Assembly: GCF_014236855.1 (NCBI RefSeq)
Contig: NZ_CP051261.1
Span: 4,712,001 to 4,776,000 of the forward strand
Source: Xanthomonas sp. SI
Lineage (GTDB): Bacteria > Pseudomonadota > Gammaproteobacteria > Xanthomonadales > Xanthomonadaceae
Reading direction: 5' to 3'
Length of the DNA: 64,000 bases
Below the pieces are notes generated by a model. It ran no database searches. It was not told where the DNA came from and worked only from the letters and a program-made list of their open reading frames with translations. Shown in pieces: positions 17,669 through 25,938 of the stretch. Each line of letters begins with the position of its first letter. Position 1 is the first letter of the stretch. The translations under genes and the position numbers were made by a program.

Positions 17669-18321
17669 CACGCCCCCCATGCCTGCAGCAGCTCGGCGCG
17701 CGGCTGCAGCCGGCAGTCGCGCAGCGCCTTGACCAGCAGTTGCGCGCTGTCGCCGGCCAGTTCGCGCCAGCTCACCGCGTTGCCGTCGGGCAGCAGCACT
17801 TCGCCATCCACGCGATGCCCGTGACGCTGCTCCCAGCGCGCAAGGTCGGCGAGCAGCGCGGGTGCCTGCGCCGGCGACGGCACCGTCCACAGCAAATCGA
17901 TGTCCGAGCCGGCCTGCACGTAGGGCAAGCCGGTCAGCGCCTGCCAGGCGAAGGCGCCGAATACGCGCGGAGTCAGACCATGCGTGGCGGCCAGCGCCTG
18001 CAATTCGCGCAGCGGCACTTGCCACTGCGGCACGGCCGGCACCTGCGCGCAGACCTCGTCCAGCGTCGGCGGCGCGCGCTGCCGCAACACCGCATCACGC
18101 TCGGCCGACAGCGACAGGCGCTGCTTGCCTTCGGCCGGCGGCAACGGCACGCCGAGACGCAACAGCTGCGCATCGTCGCTGCGATCGCCGCGCGCGACGA
18201 TCGCCGGATGGCCGGCAGCGAACCAGTCGCGCAGGCGCGCCTGCGCACCCGGCGTGCGCGCCTGCCACGGCGCATCGGCCGCGAGCCAGACCAGGTCGTG
18301 CCGGGCGAGCGGCTCATGCAT
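17668..18321 (-). CDS. mdcG: Malonate decarboxylase holo-ACP synthase (phosphoribosyl-dephospho-CoA transferase)
   Basis: A 217-residue MdcG. Diagnostic segments are RHDLVWLAADAPW at the N-terminus and YVQAGSDIDLLWTVPS, a nucleotidyltransferase-type GS-x-DxD motif, in the second half. It attaches the 2'-(5''-phosphoribosyl)-3'-dephospho-CoA group to a serine of MdcC. The start (18321) overlaps the mdcE stop by eight bases and its stop overlaps the mdcB start, so it sits inside a tightly coupled operon. Confidence 0.92.
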   Translation of the reverse strand: MHEPLARHDLVWLAADAPWQARTPGAQARLRDWFAAGHPAIVARGDRSDDAQLLRLGVPLPPAEGKQRLSLSAERDAVLRQRAPPTLDEVCAQVPAVPQWQVPLRELQALAATHGLTPRVFGAFAWQALTGLPYVQAGSDIDLLWTVPSPAQAPALLADLARWEQRHGHRVDGEVLLPDGNAVSWRELAGDSAQLLVKALRDCRLQPRAELLQAWGA

Positions 18322-19018
18322 GGCCGGCAGCGACCTCCGCGGCGATCGGCGCGGCCAGCAGGCGGCCGTTGCGCTCGGTGCCGCGTTGCGCGCGTACGTC
18401 GCCCTGCAGCGGCGCCTGCAACGCGGCGACCAGCGCTTGCGCCAGATCGCCCTGCCACACCGCTTCCACCGCACCCATCGCCACGTAGTTCTCCACGCCC
18501 GGCGCGAACACCGGCGAGCTTTTGCTCAAGGCCTGCAGCTTCTCCAGCGGCTGCTTGGTGACCCGCGCCATCGCGCGCAGATCCATCACTCGCACCTGCG
18601 CTTCGGGCAACGCGTAGATCGCGTCGGCCATCAGCCCGAAGGCGAGGAAGCCGCCGCTCACCGATTCGCCGTAGACCAGCGTCAGCAGCCGCGCCCCGCG
18701 CCGCCGCGCCAGGTCCAGGCATTGCGCCAGATGGCCGAAATAGCCGTTGATGCCGAGCAGTTCGTCCTTGCGCGACGGGCGCTGGCCGGCGGTATCGACC
18801 AGCATCACGATCGGCCGCTGCGGATGCGCGCGGGTGCTGTCCAGCACCGCGGCGGCCAAGGCCAGCGCATGCTCCACGCCCACTTCCAGCTTGTCGGCGC
18901 TGCCGATCACGGTGACCTCGCCCAGCGCGGTGCTGGCGCTGCCGCCGATCACCCCGTCGCGGACCTCGACCCGGTGGCCGAGCGGGAACAGTGCTTCCAG
19001 CAAAGGCTTCAGTTCCAT
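18314..19018 (-). CDS. mdcE: Malonate decarboxylase subunit gamma
   Basis: A 234-residue carboxyltransferase-like subunit. Crotonase-fold features include MLVDTAGQRPSRKDELLGINGYFGHLAQCLDLARRRG and LLTLVYGESVSGGFLAFGLMADAIYALP, in which a GESVSGG oxyanion-hole-like motif is visible. With MdcD it decarboxylates malonyl-S-MdcC to acetyl-S-MdcC. The ATG at 19018 overlaps the mdcD stop (TGATG). The longer frame up to 19324 is an overlap shadow of mdcD. Confidence 0.92.
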   Translation of the reverse strand: MELKPLLEALFPLGHRVEVRDGVIGGSASTALGEVTVIGSADKLEVGVEHALALAAAVLDSTRAHPQRPIVMLVDTAGQRPSRKDELLGINGYFGHLAQCLDLARRRGARLLTLVYGESVSGGFLAFGLMADAIYALPEAQVRVMDLRAMARVTKQPLEKLQALSKSSPVFAPGVENYVAMGAVEAVWQGDLAQALVAALQAPLQGDVRAQRGTERNGRLLAAPIAAEVAAGHA

Positions 19019-19932
19019 CACGGGCTCCGATCGGCGACGGCGGCAAGGAAGGCGGCGGTATCCAGCAACGGCAGCGCTTCGGGATCGGCGATGCCCTGGC
19101 GGCGCCAGATGTCCACGCCGTCGCGGCAGTCGCCGTAGGTTTCCAGGCGTTGGCGCAGCGCGGCGTGTTCGGCGGCGATGCGCGCCAGGCCATCGTCGTC
19201 TGCGGCCGGCGGTGGCGCCGCCAGCGCGGCGATCGCCGCAGCGCGGAAGTCCTCTATGGCGTCGGCGACCAGGGCCTGCGCCTCGCCAAGCAGATAGCGG
19301 TGCTTGCCGCCGGTCACGCGCCACACCAGGGCGCGATCGCGCGAATCGAACTCGTCCACGCCGCGCACCGTCTCGATCACTTCCGGACCCGACAGGCCCA
19401 GCCGTCCTTCCTCGGACATGACGATGCGCGTGCAGCAGCGGCTGACGATGCCCATGCCGCCGAAGCAGCCGTTGCCGCTGCCGATCAGCGCCAACACCGG
19501 CACGCCGGCGGCGCGCGCGTCCAGGGTGGCGCGCATGATTTCGGAGATCGCGATCAGACCGGCGTTGGCCTCGTGCAGGCGCACGCCGCCGGTGTCGGGC
19601 AGCAGCAGCACCGCCGCCGGCCTAGTCGCCGCGGCACGCTGCAGCAGCCCGGTGAGTTTGGCGCCGTGCACCTCGCCGACCGCACCGCCCATGAACTGGC
19701 CTTGTTGCGCGGCGATCAGCACCGTGCGCCCGTCGAGCCGGCCCTCGCCGACGACGATGCCGTCGTCGAACGCACCGGGCTGATCCAGTTGGGCCAGATG
19801 CGGACTCATCGCGCGCTGGCGCGGGCCGACGAACTCGCGGAACGAGCCGGGATCGAGCATGCCGGTGATGCGCTCGCGCGCGTCGGCTTCATAGAAACTG
19901 CGCGGACGGCGGTTGTTCGGGATCGCGCTCAT
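19018..19932 (-). CDS. mdcD: Malonate decarboxylase subunit beta
   Basis: A 304-residue biotin-independent malonate decarboxylase beta subunit. Conserved segments are RSFYEADARERITGMLDPGSFREFVGP, GRTVLIAAQQGQFMGGAVGEVHGAKLTGLL, LLLPDTGGVRLHEANAGL and IGSGNGCFGGMGI. It pairs with MdcE to form the decarboxylase active site on malonyl-S-MdcC. It is separated from mdcC by about 285 bases that hold dispersed repeats, an unusual gap in an otherwise overlapping operon. Confidence 0.93.
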   Translation of the reverse strand: MSAIPNNRRPRSFYEADARERITGMLDPGSFREFVGPRQRAMSPHLAQLDQPGAFDDGIVVGEGRLDGRTVLIAAQQGQFMGGAVGEVHGAKLTGLLQRAAATRPAAVLLLPDTGGVRLHEANAGLIAISEIMRATLDARAAGVPVLALIGSGNGCFGGMGIVSRCCTRIVMSEEGRLGLSGPEVIETVRGVDEFDSRDRALVWRVTGGKHRYLLGEAQALVADAIEDFRAAAIAALAAPPPAADDDGLARIAAEHAALRQRLETYGDCRDGVDIWRRQGIADPEALPLLDTAAFLAAVADRSP

Positions 19933-20046
19933 GCGCAGCTCCGGTGTGGGCGGCGGACTCGCCGAATAGGTAGAGCGGGACGATCGTTCATTGCAGCAGG
20001 CGTCTGGATCGCGGCCGGTGCCATCCAGGCGCTGCCGGAGGATCGC

Positions 20047-20184
20047 ATCGGGGCTGAAGCCCCTCCCACAACAGGGCTACTCGCAGGCACGGCGTCCCTT
20101 GTAGGAGCGGCTTCAACCGCGACGAACGGAACCGAACTATCACCGGCTCCGGACAACGTCGCGGCCGAAGCCGCTCCTACAGGG
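20047..20184. repeat. Dispersed repeats between mdcC and mdcD
   Basis: Three copies of the unit lie at about 20050-20072, 20098-20124 and 20156-20184, in mixed orientation, within the 286-base gap between mdcC and mdcD. Nothing else is seen in this gap. Confidence 0.85.
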
Positions 20185-20218
20185 AGCATGGCGATCGCGG
20201 ATGTCCGGATTGAACGCA

Positions 20219-20533
20219 TCACGCATCCTCCTGCAACGCTTCCACCGCCTGGTCCAGGCGCAAGCCGACCACCGCCGGCGTGGCGCCGACATCGTTGATC
20301 GAGATGCGCACGTCGCGCAGCGGATGGCGCGCGGCGAAATCGTCGAGCACCGCCTGCCAGATCGAGCCGAAGCCGTCGGCGGCGGTGACGATCTCGATCT
20401 GCATCGCCCCGCCCAGTTCCTGCGGTTCGATCAGCACTTCCAGATTGCCGGAGGACACCACGCCGACCAGCACCTGGTCGAGCCGGCCGTTCGGCGCCAG
20501 GCGTCCGTCGTAGCGATAGCGAAGGGTTTCCAT
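20219..20533 (-). CDS. mdcC: Malonate decarboxylase acyl carrier protein (delta subunit)
   Basis: A 104-residue acyl carrier protein. The segment VGVVSSGNLEVLIEP holds the serine (about residue 27-28) that carries the phosphoribosyl-dephospho-CoA group in this family. The rest (QIEIVTAADGFGSIWQAVLDDF; ISINDVGATPAVVGLRLDQAVEAL) is typical of MdcC/CitD-like carriers. Two starts are possible: the ATG at 20533, with AAGG seven bases upstream, is preferred over the ATG at 20539. It follows mdcA with only a few bases between. Confidence 0.9.
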   Translation of the reverse strand: METLRYRYDGRLAPNGRLDQVLVGVVSSGNLEVLIEPQELGGAMQIEIVTAADGFGSIWQAVLDDFAARHPLRDVRISINDVGATPAVVGLRLDQAVEALQEDA

Positions 20534-20542
20534 CGACATCCC

Positions 20543-22186
20543 TTACCAGTTGCGGAAACGTTGCGGCGGCGCGTACAGGCCGCCGGACCAGCGCACCAGA
20601 TCCTTGACGCTGCGCGCGGCCAGCAGGTCGCGGCTGGCGTCGCGCAGGCGGATGCCCAGGTCCTCGGGGCGGCGGATCACCCCGCGGTCGCGCAGGTTCT
20701 CGACCATGCGCCTGTCGCGGCCCAGGCCCACCGCGGTGTAGCCGGCCACGCCGCGGATCGCCTGTTCGCGTTCCTCCGGCGTACGGCACAGCAGCAGGTT
20801 GGCGATGCCTTCTTCGGTCAGCACGTGGCTGACGTCGTCGCCGTAGATCATCACCGGCGGCAGCGGCATGTTGGCGCGCTCGGCCAGTTCCCAGGCGTCG
20901 AGCCGGTCGACGAAGGCAGGCGCCATGTGTTCGCGGAAGGTCTCCACCATCTGCACCACCAGCTTGCGCCCGCGCGGCATCTCGCCCGGGCGCGCGGCCT
21001 CGCGCCCGGCCTTGAGCCAAGCCTCGCTGCCGTGGCGGCGGCCGCGTGCGTCCGAGCCCATGTTCGGCGCACCACCGAAGCCGGCGATGCGGTCGCGGGT
21101 GGCGGTGGAACTGTTGCCCTGCAGATCGATCTGCAGCGTGGAGCCGATGAACATGTCGCAGGCGTACAGGCCGGCGGTCTGCGAGAACGCGCGGTTGGAA
21201 CGCATCGAGCCGTCGGGGCCGGCGAAGAACACGTCGGCGCGCGCGGCGATGTACTTCTCCATGCCCAGTTCCGAGCCGAACGAATGCACGGATTTGACGA
21301 AGCCCGACTCGATCGCCGGAATCAGCGCCGGATGCGGATTCAGCGCCCAATGCCGGCAGATCTTGCCGCGCAGGCCGAGCGACTCGGCGTAGGTCGGCAG
21401 CAGCAGCTCGATCGCCGCGGTGTCGAAGCCGATGCCGTGATTGAGCCGGTCCACGCCGTACTCGGCGTAGATGCCCTTGATCGCCATCATCGCCATCAGC
21501 ACCTGGATCTCGGAGATCTGCGCCGGGTCGCGGGTGAACAGCGGTTCGATGTAGTGCGGGCGCGGCGCCTGCACCACGTAGCCGATCCAGTCGGCGGGGA
21601 TGTCCACGCGCGGCAGCGTGTCCACGATTTCGTTGACCTGGGCGATGACGATGCCGCCCTTGAACGCGGTGGCCTCGGCGATCACCGGCGTGTCCTCGGT
21701 GTTCGGCCCGGTGTAGAGATTGCCGTGGCGATCGGCGGCCTGCGCGGCGACCAGCGCCACGCGCGGGGTCAGGTCGACGAAGTAGCGGCCGAACAGTTCC
21801 AGATAGGTGTGGATCGCGCCGATCTCGATGCGCTTGTCGGCGACCAGCCGCGCCAGGCGCAATGCCTGCGGCCCGGAGAAGGAGAAGTCCAGGCGCTGCG
21901 CGATGCCGCGTTCGAACACGTCCAAATGCGAGGGCAGCGCCAGCACCGACTGCAGCATGTGCAGCCCGTGCACCCGCGCCGGATCGACCTCGGTCAGGCA
22001 CTGCGAGAGGAAATCGGCCTGCTTCTGGTTGTTGCCTTCCACGCACACGCGGTCGCCCGGCTCGATCACCGCCTCCAGCAACGCCACCGCGTCCTTGGCC
22101 TCCACCAAGCGCCCGCGCGCCAGCCCTTCGGCGCGCTGCAGGCGTTGCCGGCGATTGTCGGCGAGCGTGTTCCAGTCCTGAGGCAT
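20543..22186 (-). CDS. mdcA: Malonate decarboxylase subunit alpha (acetyl-S-ACP:malonate ACP transferase)
   Basis: A 547-residue MdcA, first gene of the decarboxylase operon. Family segments include GDRVCVEGNNQKQADFLSQCL, AQAADRHGNLYTGPNTEDTPVIAEATAFKGGIVIAQVNEIVDTLPRVDIPADWIGYVV, STATRDRIAGFGGAPNMGSDARGRRHGSEAWLKAG and GYTAVGLGRDRRMVENLRDRGVIRRPEDLGI. It exchanges acetyl for malonyl on MdcC, releasing acetate. The length equals the family norm, and a GGAA sequence precedes the ATG at 22186. Confidence 0.95.
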   Translation of the reverse strand: MPQDWNTLADNRRQRLQRAEGLARGRLVEAKDAVALLEAVIEPGDRVCVEGNNQKQADFLSQCLTEVDPARVHGLHMLQSVLALPSHLDVFERGIAQRLDFSFSGPQALRLARLVADKRIEIGAIHTYLELFGRYFVDLTPRVALVAAQAADRHGNLYTGPNTEDTPVIAEATAFKGGIVIAQVNEIVDTLPRVDIPADWIGYVVQAPRPHYIEPLFTRDPAQISEIQVLMAMMAIKGIYAEYGVDRLNHGIGFDTAAIELLLPTYAESLGLRGKICRHWALNPHPALIPAIESGFVKSVHSFGSELGMEKYIAARADVFFAGPDGSMRSNRAFSQTAGLYACDMFIGSTLQIDLQGNSSTATRDRIAGFGGAPNMGSDARGRRHGSEAWLKAGREAARPGEMPRGRKLVVQMVETFREHMAPAFVDRLDAWELAERANMPLPPVMIYGDDVSHVLTEEGIANLLLCRTPEEREQAIRGVAGYTAVGLGRDRRMVENLRDRGVIRRPEDLGIRLRDASRDLLAARSVKDLVRWSGGLYAPPQRFRNW

Positions 22187-22240
22187 AAGGCTTTCCGTCG
22201 GCGAATGGAGGGCGGCAGCGCCTGGCGGCGGGGCCGGCCG

Positions 22241-22269
22241 AAATTGTAATTACGATATAATTATGAAAC
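22241..22269. promoter_or_regulatory. AT-rich promoter/operator candidate upstream of mdcA
   Basis: An AT-rich stretch in GC-rich surroundings contains two TAATTA boxes (22247-22252 and 22258-22263) separated by CGATA, about 55 bases before the mdcA start. The position and symmetry fit a binding site for the GntR-type regulator and/or a promoter element. Inferred only. Confidence 0.5.
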
Positions 22270-22389
22270 CGTGACCAATGCACGCTGCGGTGCAACAGGC
22301 GGCTATCGGCCTATAGCACCGGATCCGGGACCACCACGATTCAGCCGTCCGCCGCGTGCATGGCCGCGTCGTTACCGGCATTGCCAGGC

Positions 22390-22836
22390 CTAGTCGAGCG
22401 TCTCGCCGAACGCGCTTCGATAAGCCACGCGATCGAAGCGCAGCACCGCGCGCGCACGTTGCTCGGTCAGCGGACGCAGCACCCAGCGCACGTCCACACC
22501 ACTGCGGCACGTGCTGACCGTCGGGATCGCCAGGAACCAGCGCGCACCGGGCCCACTGCAATACCAGAACGCGTTGCTGCCGTTCATGGCTTCGCTATCG
22601 AACATGAAGGACGCATCGTAATTGGCGTCCATGAATTGCTGCACCTTCTTCACCACGACCAGATCCGCACCGGTGAGAAGCACGCCATCGCTGGTCAGGG
22701 AAACGCGCCGGAAGGATTCCTCCACCGCTCGCTCCAGCCAATGATCGCGACGGCGCTGAAGCCAAATAAGCCACGCCATGAAAGCAACGACCACGACGAT
22801 GGCAGCGACGGTGACGGCGCCCTCCCAGGTAAACAC
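22390..22836 (-). CDS. Hypothetical single-pass membrane protein
   Basis: A 148-residue protein of unknown function. An N-terminal transmembrane helix (GAVTVAAIVVVVAFMAWLIWLQRRRDHW) is followed by a soluble region (VEESFRRVSLTSDGVLLTGADLVVVKKVQQFMDANYDASFMFDSEAMNGSNAFWYC). A GTG at 22836 is chosen because GGGGGAG lies six to eight bases upstream; a GTG five codons earlier is possible. It lies between the mdc promoter and the fucose regulator and shows no link to either. Confidence 0.65.
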   Translation of the reverse strand: MFTWEGAVTVAAIVVVVAFMAWLIWLQRRRDHWLERAVEESFRRVSLTSDGVLLTGADLVVVKKVQQFMDANYDASFMFDSEAMNGSNAFWYCSGPGARWFLAIPTVSTCRSGVDVRWVLRPLTEQRARAVLRFDRVAYRSAFGETLD

Positions 22837-22936
22837 GGGCTCTCCCCCCACCTATGTCGCTGTCGTCATGCTGATGCCGGGCTTGCCACCTGCGCAACCG
22901 CAGCCTGGCAGCGTGTCCTGCGTACCGCGCGACAGG

Positions 22937-23692
22937 CTACCCACCCAACGCCGCACTGATCTCCGCCGCAGCCGCGCACACCGCCTGCATCGCCGCCTGC
23001 GCGTCGATCTGCTGCGGGCGGCGTTCGATGAAGGGCACGGTCAGCGTGTAGATGGCGCTGCCGTGCTGCAGGATCGGCGCGGTCAGGTCGATCACGCCGA
23101 CCACCGCTTCGCTGGGGTGGATGCTGTAGCCCAGCGCGCGCACCTGCGCGGCGGCGGCGAGGAACGCGTCGCGATCGTAGCCCACGTCGCTGGCGTCCAG
23201 GCGCTGCAGCAACCGCGCCTGCGCGTCTTCGTGCTGGAACGCGAACAGCACCAGGCCGGAAGTGGAATGCGCGAGCGGGCGGCGGTGGCCCGGGCGCACC
23301 ACCATGCCCAGGTCGCTGGGCACGTCCATCTGCGCGATGACCACGATCTGGTCGTCCGACGGCGCCACCAGGTGGCAGGGCTGGCGGATCGCATCGGCTA
23401 GCCGGCGCATCACCGGCAGCGCCGCCTCGGTGACGTTCTGCACCTGCGGCTGCTGCATGCCGAGCATGAACAGGCGGTTCGTCAGCACGTAGCCGCCCTC
23501 GCCCGGCCCCTTGGTCAGGTAGCCGCGCTCTTCCAGCACCTGCAGCATGCGGAAGATCTCGCCGCGCGAACGGCCGATGCCCTGCGAGATCTCGCTCATG
23601 GTCATCGGCCGCGCGTCGCGCGCCAGCAGTTCCAGGATATCCAGGCCCTTGTCCAGGGCGGGAGCGCGGTACTTGGGCGGGGGCGTGGTCAT
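22937..23692 (-). CDS. IclR-family transcriptional regulator of the L-fucose cluster
   Basis: A 251-residue IclR protein. The N-terminal winged helix (LDKGLDILELLARDARPMTMSEISQGIGRSRGEIFRMLQVLEERGYL) precedes a GAF-like effector domain (LPVMRRLADAIRQPCHLVAPSDDQIVVIAQMDVPSDLGM; GYSIHPSEAVVGVIDLTAPI). The ATG at 23692 places the helix-turn-helix at the usual distance from the N-terminus. It is transcribed divergently from fucP across an intergenic region with a perfect inverted repeat, so it probably controls the fucose genes in response to fucose or a catabolite. Confidence 0.9.
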   Translation of the reverse strand: MTTPPPKYRAPALDKGLDILELLARDARPMTMSEISQGIGRSRGEIFRMLQVLEERGYLTKGPGEGGYVLTNRLFMLGMQQPQVQNVTEAALPVMRRLADAIRQPCHLVAPSDDQIVVIAQMDVPSDLGMVVRPGHRRPLAHSTSGLVLFAFQHEDAQARLLQRLDASDVGYDRDAFLAAAAQVRALGYSIHPSEAVVGVIDLTAPILQHGSAIYTLTVPFIERRPQQIDAQAAMQAVCAAAAEISAALGG

Positions 23693-23887
23693 TCCGTCGA
23701 GGCCAGGCGGGGGGTGGAAGGGCGCTAGGGTACAGGGAATGTCCGTGGACAGAAGCGCGGCGAAACCAGCCTGCGCCTGGCGCACGGATGTTCAGATGGA
23801 CTGCAAGGTCCGACGCGTGCACTCCGATGCCGGCGCTTGCGAGGACCGCCCGCGCCAGGGTTCGGACACGACGCAGGCCATGGCACT

Positions 23888-23924
23888 CCATGCAAATATA
23901 AACACGGATTTTATATTTGCATGG
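23888..23924. promoter_or_regulatory. Perfect 15-bp inverted repeat between iclR and fucP
   Basis: The arm CCATGCAAATATAAA (23888-23902) and its exact complement (23910-23924) flank a seven-base loop. It is very AT-rich in a GC-rich genome and lies in the 303-base divergent intergenic region, about 70 bases before the fucP start. This is the likely operator for the IclR regulator. A hairpin in the fucP leader is the alternative. Confidence 0.75.
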
Positions 23925-23995
23925 CGACAGCGACCGCAGTACGCTCCGGCCACAACTTCAACGCCACGCGGCACATCCTGGGAGGGGTAGGCGGC

Positions 23996-25309
23996 ATGCA
24001 CTACAGCAGCGACACCGCAACAGCGGCGCCCGGCAGCCTGGCGCGCACCGCCATCGTGCCCTTGGTCCTGATCGTCAGCCTGTTCTTTCTGTGGGGCATG
24101 GCGAACAACCTCAACGACATCCTGATCAAGCAGTTCAAGAAGGCGTTCGAGCTGTCCGACCTGCAGGCCGGGCTGGTGCAGAGCGCGTTCTATCTGGGCT
24201 ACTTCGTGTTCGCGATCCCGGCGGCGATGTTCATGCGCCGCTTCAGCTACAAGGCGGCGGTGGTGCTCGGCCTGCTGCTGTACGCGACCGGCGCGTTCCT
24301 GTTCTACCCGGCCGCGCAGGAGCACACCTACGGCTTGTTCCTGCTGGCGCTGTTCGTGATCGCCAGCGGCCTGGCGTTCCTGGAAACCACCGCCAATCCG
24401 CTGGTCACCGTGCTCGGCCCGGCCGAAGGCGCGGCGCGGCGGCTGAACCTGGCGCAGGCGTTCAATCCGCTCGGTTCGATTACCGGGGTGATGATCGGCC
24501 AGCACTTCATCCTCTCTGGCGTGGAGCACACGCCGCAGCAACTGGCGGCGATGGCGCCGGCCGCGCGCGCCAGCTTTTTCGCCGCCGAATCGGCGGCGGT
24601 GCAGACCCCGTATCTGATCATCGGCGCGGTGGTGGTGCTGTGGGCCCTGCTGATCGGGCTGACTCGCTTCCCGGTCACCCGCGACAGCGGCGCCGCGGCC
24701 AGCGGCGGCAGGGCCTATTTCGGCCCGCTGCTGCGCAACCGCCGCTTCGTGTTCGCGGTGGTCGCGCAGTTCTTCTACGTCGGCGCCCAGGTCGGCATCT
24801 GGAGCTACCTGATCCGCTATCTGCAGGACGCGGTGCCGGGCACCCCGGAAAAGACCGCGGCCAGCTTCCTCACCGTCTCGCTGGTGCTGTTCATGGCCGG
24901 CCGCTTCATCGGCACCGCGTTGCTGCGCTTCGTGTCGCCGGCGGTGTTGCTGGGCGCGTTCGCGCTGCTCAACCTGCTGCTGTGCGGCGTGGCGATCGCG
25001 TTGCCGGGCTGGACCGGGCTGTATGCGCTGGTGGCCAGCAGCGCGTTCATGTCGGTGATGTTCCCGACCATCTTCGCGCTGGGCCTGGACGGCTTGAACG
25101 ACGACGCGCGCAAGCTCGGCTCGTCGCTGATCGTGATGTCGATCATCGGTGGCGCGGTGCTGACCGCGCTGATGGGCGCGCTGTCAGACCGCGCCGGCAT
25201 CCACTGGGCGATGACTGTGCCGGCGCTGTGCTTCGCGGTGATCCTGGTGTTCGCGTCCTATGCGCGCGAGCGCGCGGCCACGACTCGCGCCACCGTTGCT
25301 GGAGCCTGA
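23996..25309 (+). CDS. fucP: L-fucose:H+ symporter
   Basis: A 437-residue MFS sugar transporter of the FucP family. Diagnostic segments are FFLWGMANNLNDILIKQFKKAFELSDLQAGLVQSAFYLGYFVFAIPAA near the N-terminus, FLETTANPLVTVLGP, and AQFFYVGAQVGIWSYLIRYLQ. Twelve hydrophobic helices can be traced. It imports L-fucose with a proton for the pathway encoded alongside. The ATG at 23996 has GGGAGG upstream; upstream in-frame ATGs lie in the intergenic inverted repeat and are rejected. Confidence 0.93.
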   Translation: MHYSSDTATAAPGSLARTAIVPLVLIVSLFFLWGMANNLNDILIKQFKKAFELSDLQAGLVQSAFYLGYFVFAIPAAMFMRRFSYKAAVVLGLLLYATGAFLFYPAAQEHTYGLFLLALFVIASGLAFLETTANPLVTVLGPAEGAARRLNLAQAFNPLGSITGVMIGQHFILSGVEHTPQQLAAMAPAARASFFAAESAAVQTPYLIIGAVVVLWALLIGLTRFPVTRDSGAAASGGRAYFGPLLRNRRFVFAVVAQFFYVGAQVGIWSYLIRYLQDAVPGTPEKTAASFLTVSLVLFMAGRFIGTALLRFVSPAVLLGAFALLNLLLCGVAIALPGWTGLYALVASSAFMSVMFPTIFALGLDGLNDDARKLGSSLIVMSIIGGAVLTALMGALSDRAGIHWAMTVPALCFAVILVFASYARERAATTRATVAGA

Positions 25310-25310
25310 G

Positions 25311-25676
25311 ATGCCGCGCCACTGCTATCTGCTCGACCTGCACGACGACCCGGCGCTGATCGCCGAATACGAGCGCTGGCATCGCCCCGACACGGTGTGG
25401 CCGGAGATCGTCGCCTCGCTGCGCAACGCCGGCATCCGCGAACTGGACATCCACCGCTGCGGCGACCGCCTGGTGATGCTGATGGAGGTGGACGACGACT
25501 ATTCGCCCGCGGCCAAGGCCGCCGCGGATGCCGCCGACCCGCGCGTGCAGGCCTGGGAAGAGCTGATGTGGCGCTTCCAGAAGCAGCTGCCGGGTTCGGC
25601 GCCGGGCGAGAAATGGCGCGAGGCGCTGCAGATTTTTTCGCTGCAGGCGGCGATGGCGGAGCAGGCGCGGGACTGA
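25311..25676 (+). CDS. L-rhamnose/L-fucose mutarotase family protein
   Basis: A 121-residue RhaM/YiiL-like protein (DUF718 fold). The sequence HCYLLDLHDDPALIAEYERWHRPDTVWPEIVASLRNAGIRELDIHRCGDRLVMLMEVDDDYSP shows the conserved N-terminal strand, catalytic-type histidine and R-WH segment. It interconverts sugar anomers; given the neighbours the substrate is presumably L-fucose. It starts just after the fucP stop with GGAG upstream, so the two are co-transcribed. Confidence 0.88.
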   Translation: MPRHCYLLDLHDDPALIAEYERWHRPDTVWPEIVASLRNAGIRELDIHRCGDRLVMLMEVDDDYSPAAKAAADAADPRVQAWEELMWRFQKQLPGSAPGEKWREALQIFSLQAAMAEQARD

Positions 25677-25719
25677 GATCTCTTGGTAAGGACTGCGCTC
25701 CTGCCATGCCGAAAAACCA

Positions 25720-25901
25720 CCCTGTAGGAGCGGCTTCAGCCGCGACAGACTGCATCGGTAGAGCGCGTCGCGGCTGAAGCCGCTCCTACAGAATCGTGCG
25801 CGATGCAGGCAATGACGCTGCGAAAGCATTTCAGTCCCGATGCTTGCGAAGCCGTCAGGACCACTACTTCGTTCGTCGCGGCTGAAGCCGCTCCTACAGG
25901 G
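25720..25901. repeat. Dispersed repeat doublet plus a third copy
   Basis: An inverted doublet occupies 25720-25792 and one further copy 25873-25901. They lie between the convergent mutarotase and fuconate dehydratase genes, where the hairpin could end transcription from both sides. Confidence 0.85.
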
Positions 25902-25938
25902 GCGCGTGCGCGGCGTGGGGCCGCGCACGCATCTCGCG

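Noticed and set aside
20201..22249. A 682-codon open frame antisense to mdcA and mdcC
   Set aside because: Low-information Arg/Gln/His-rich translation with no recognisable domain; mdcA and mdcC on the other strand are certain.
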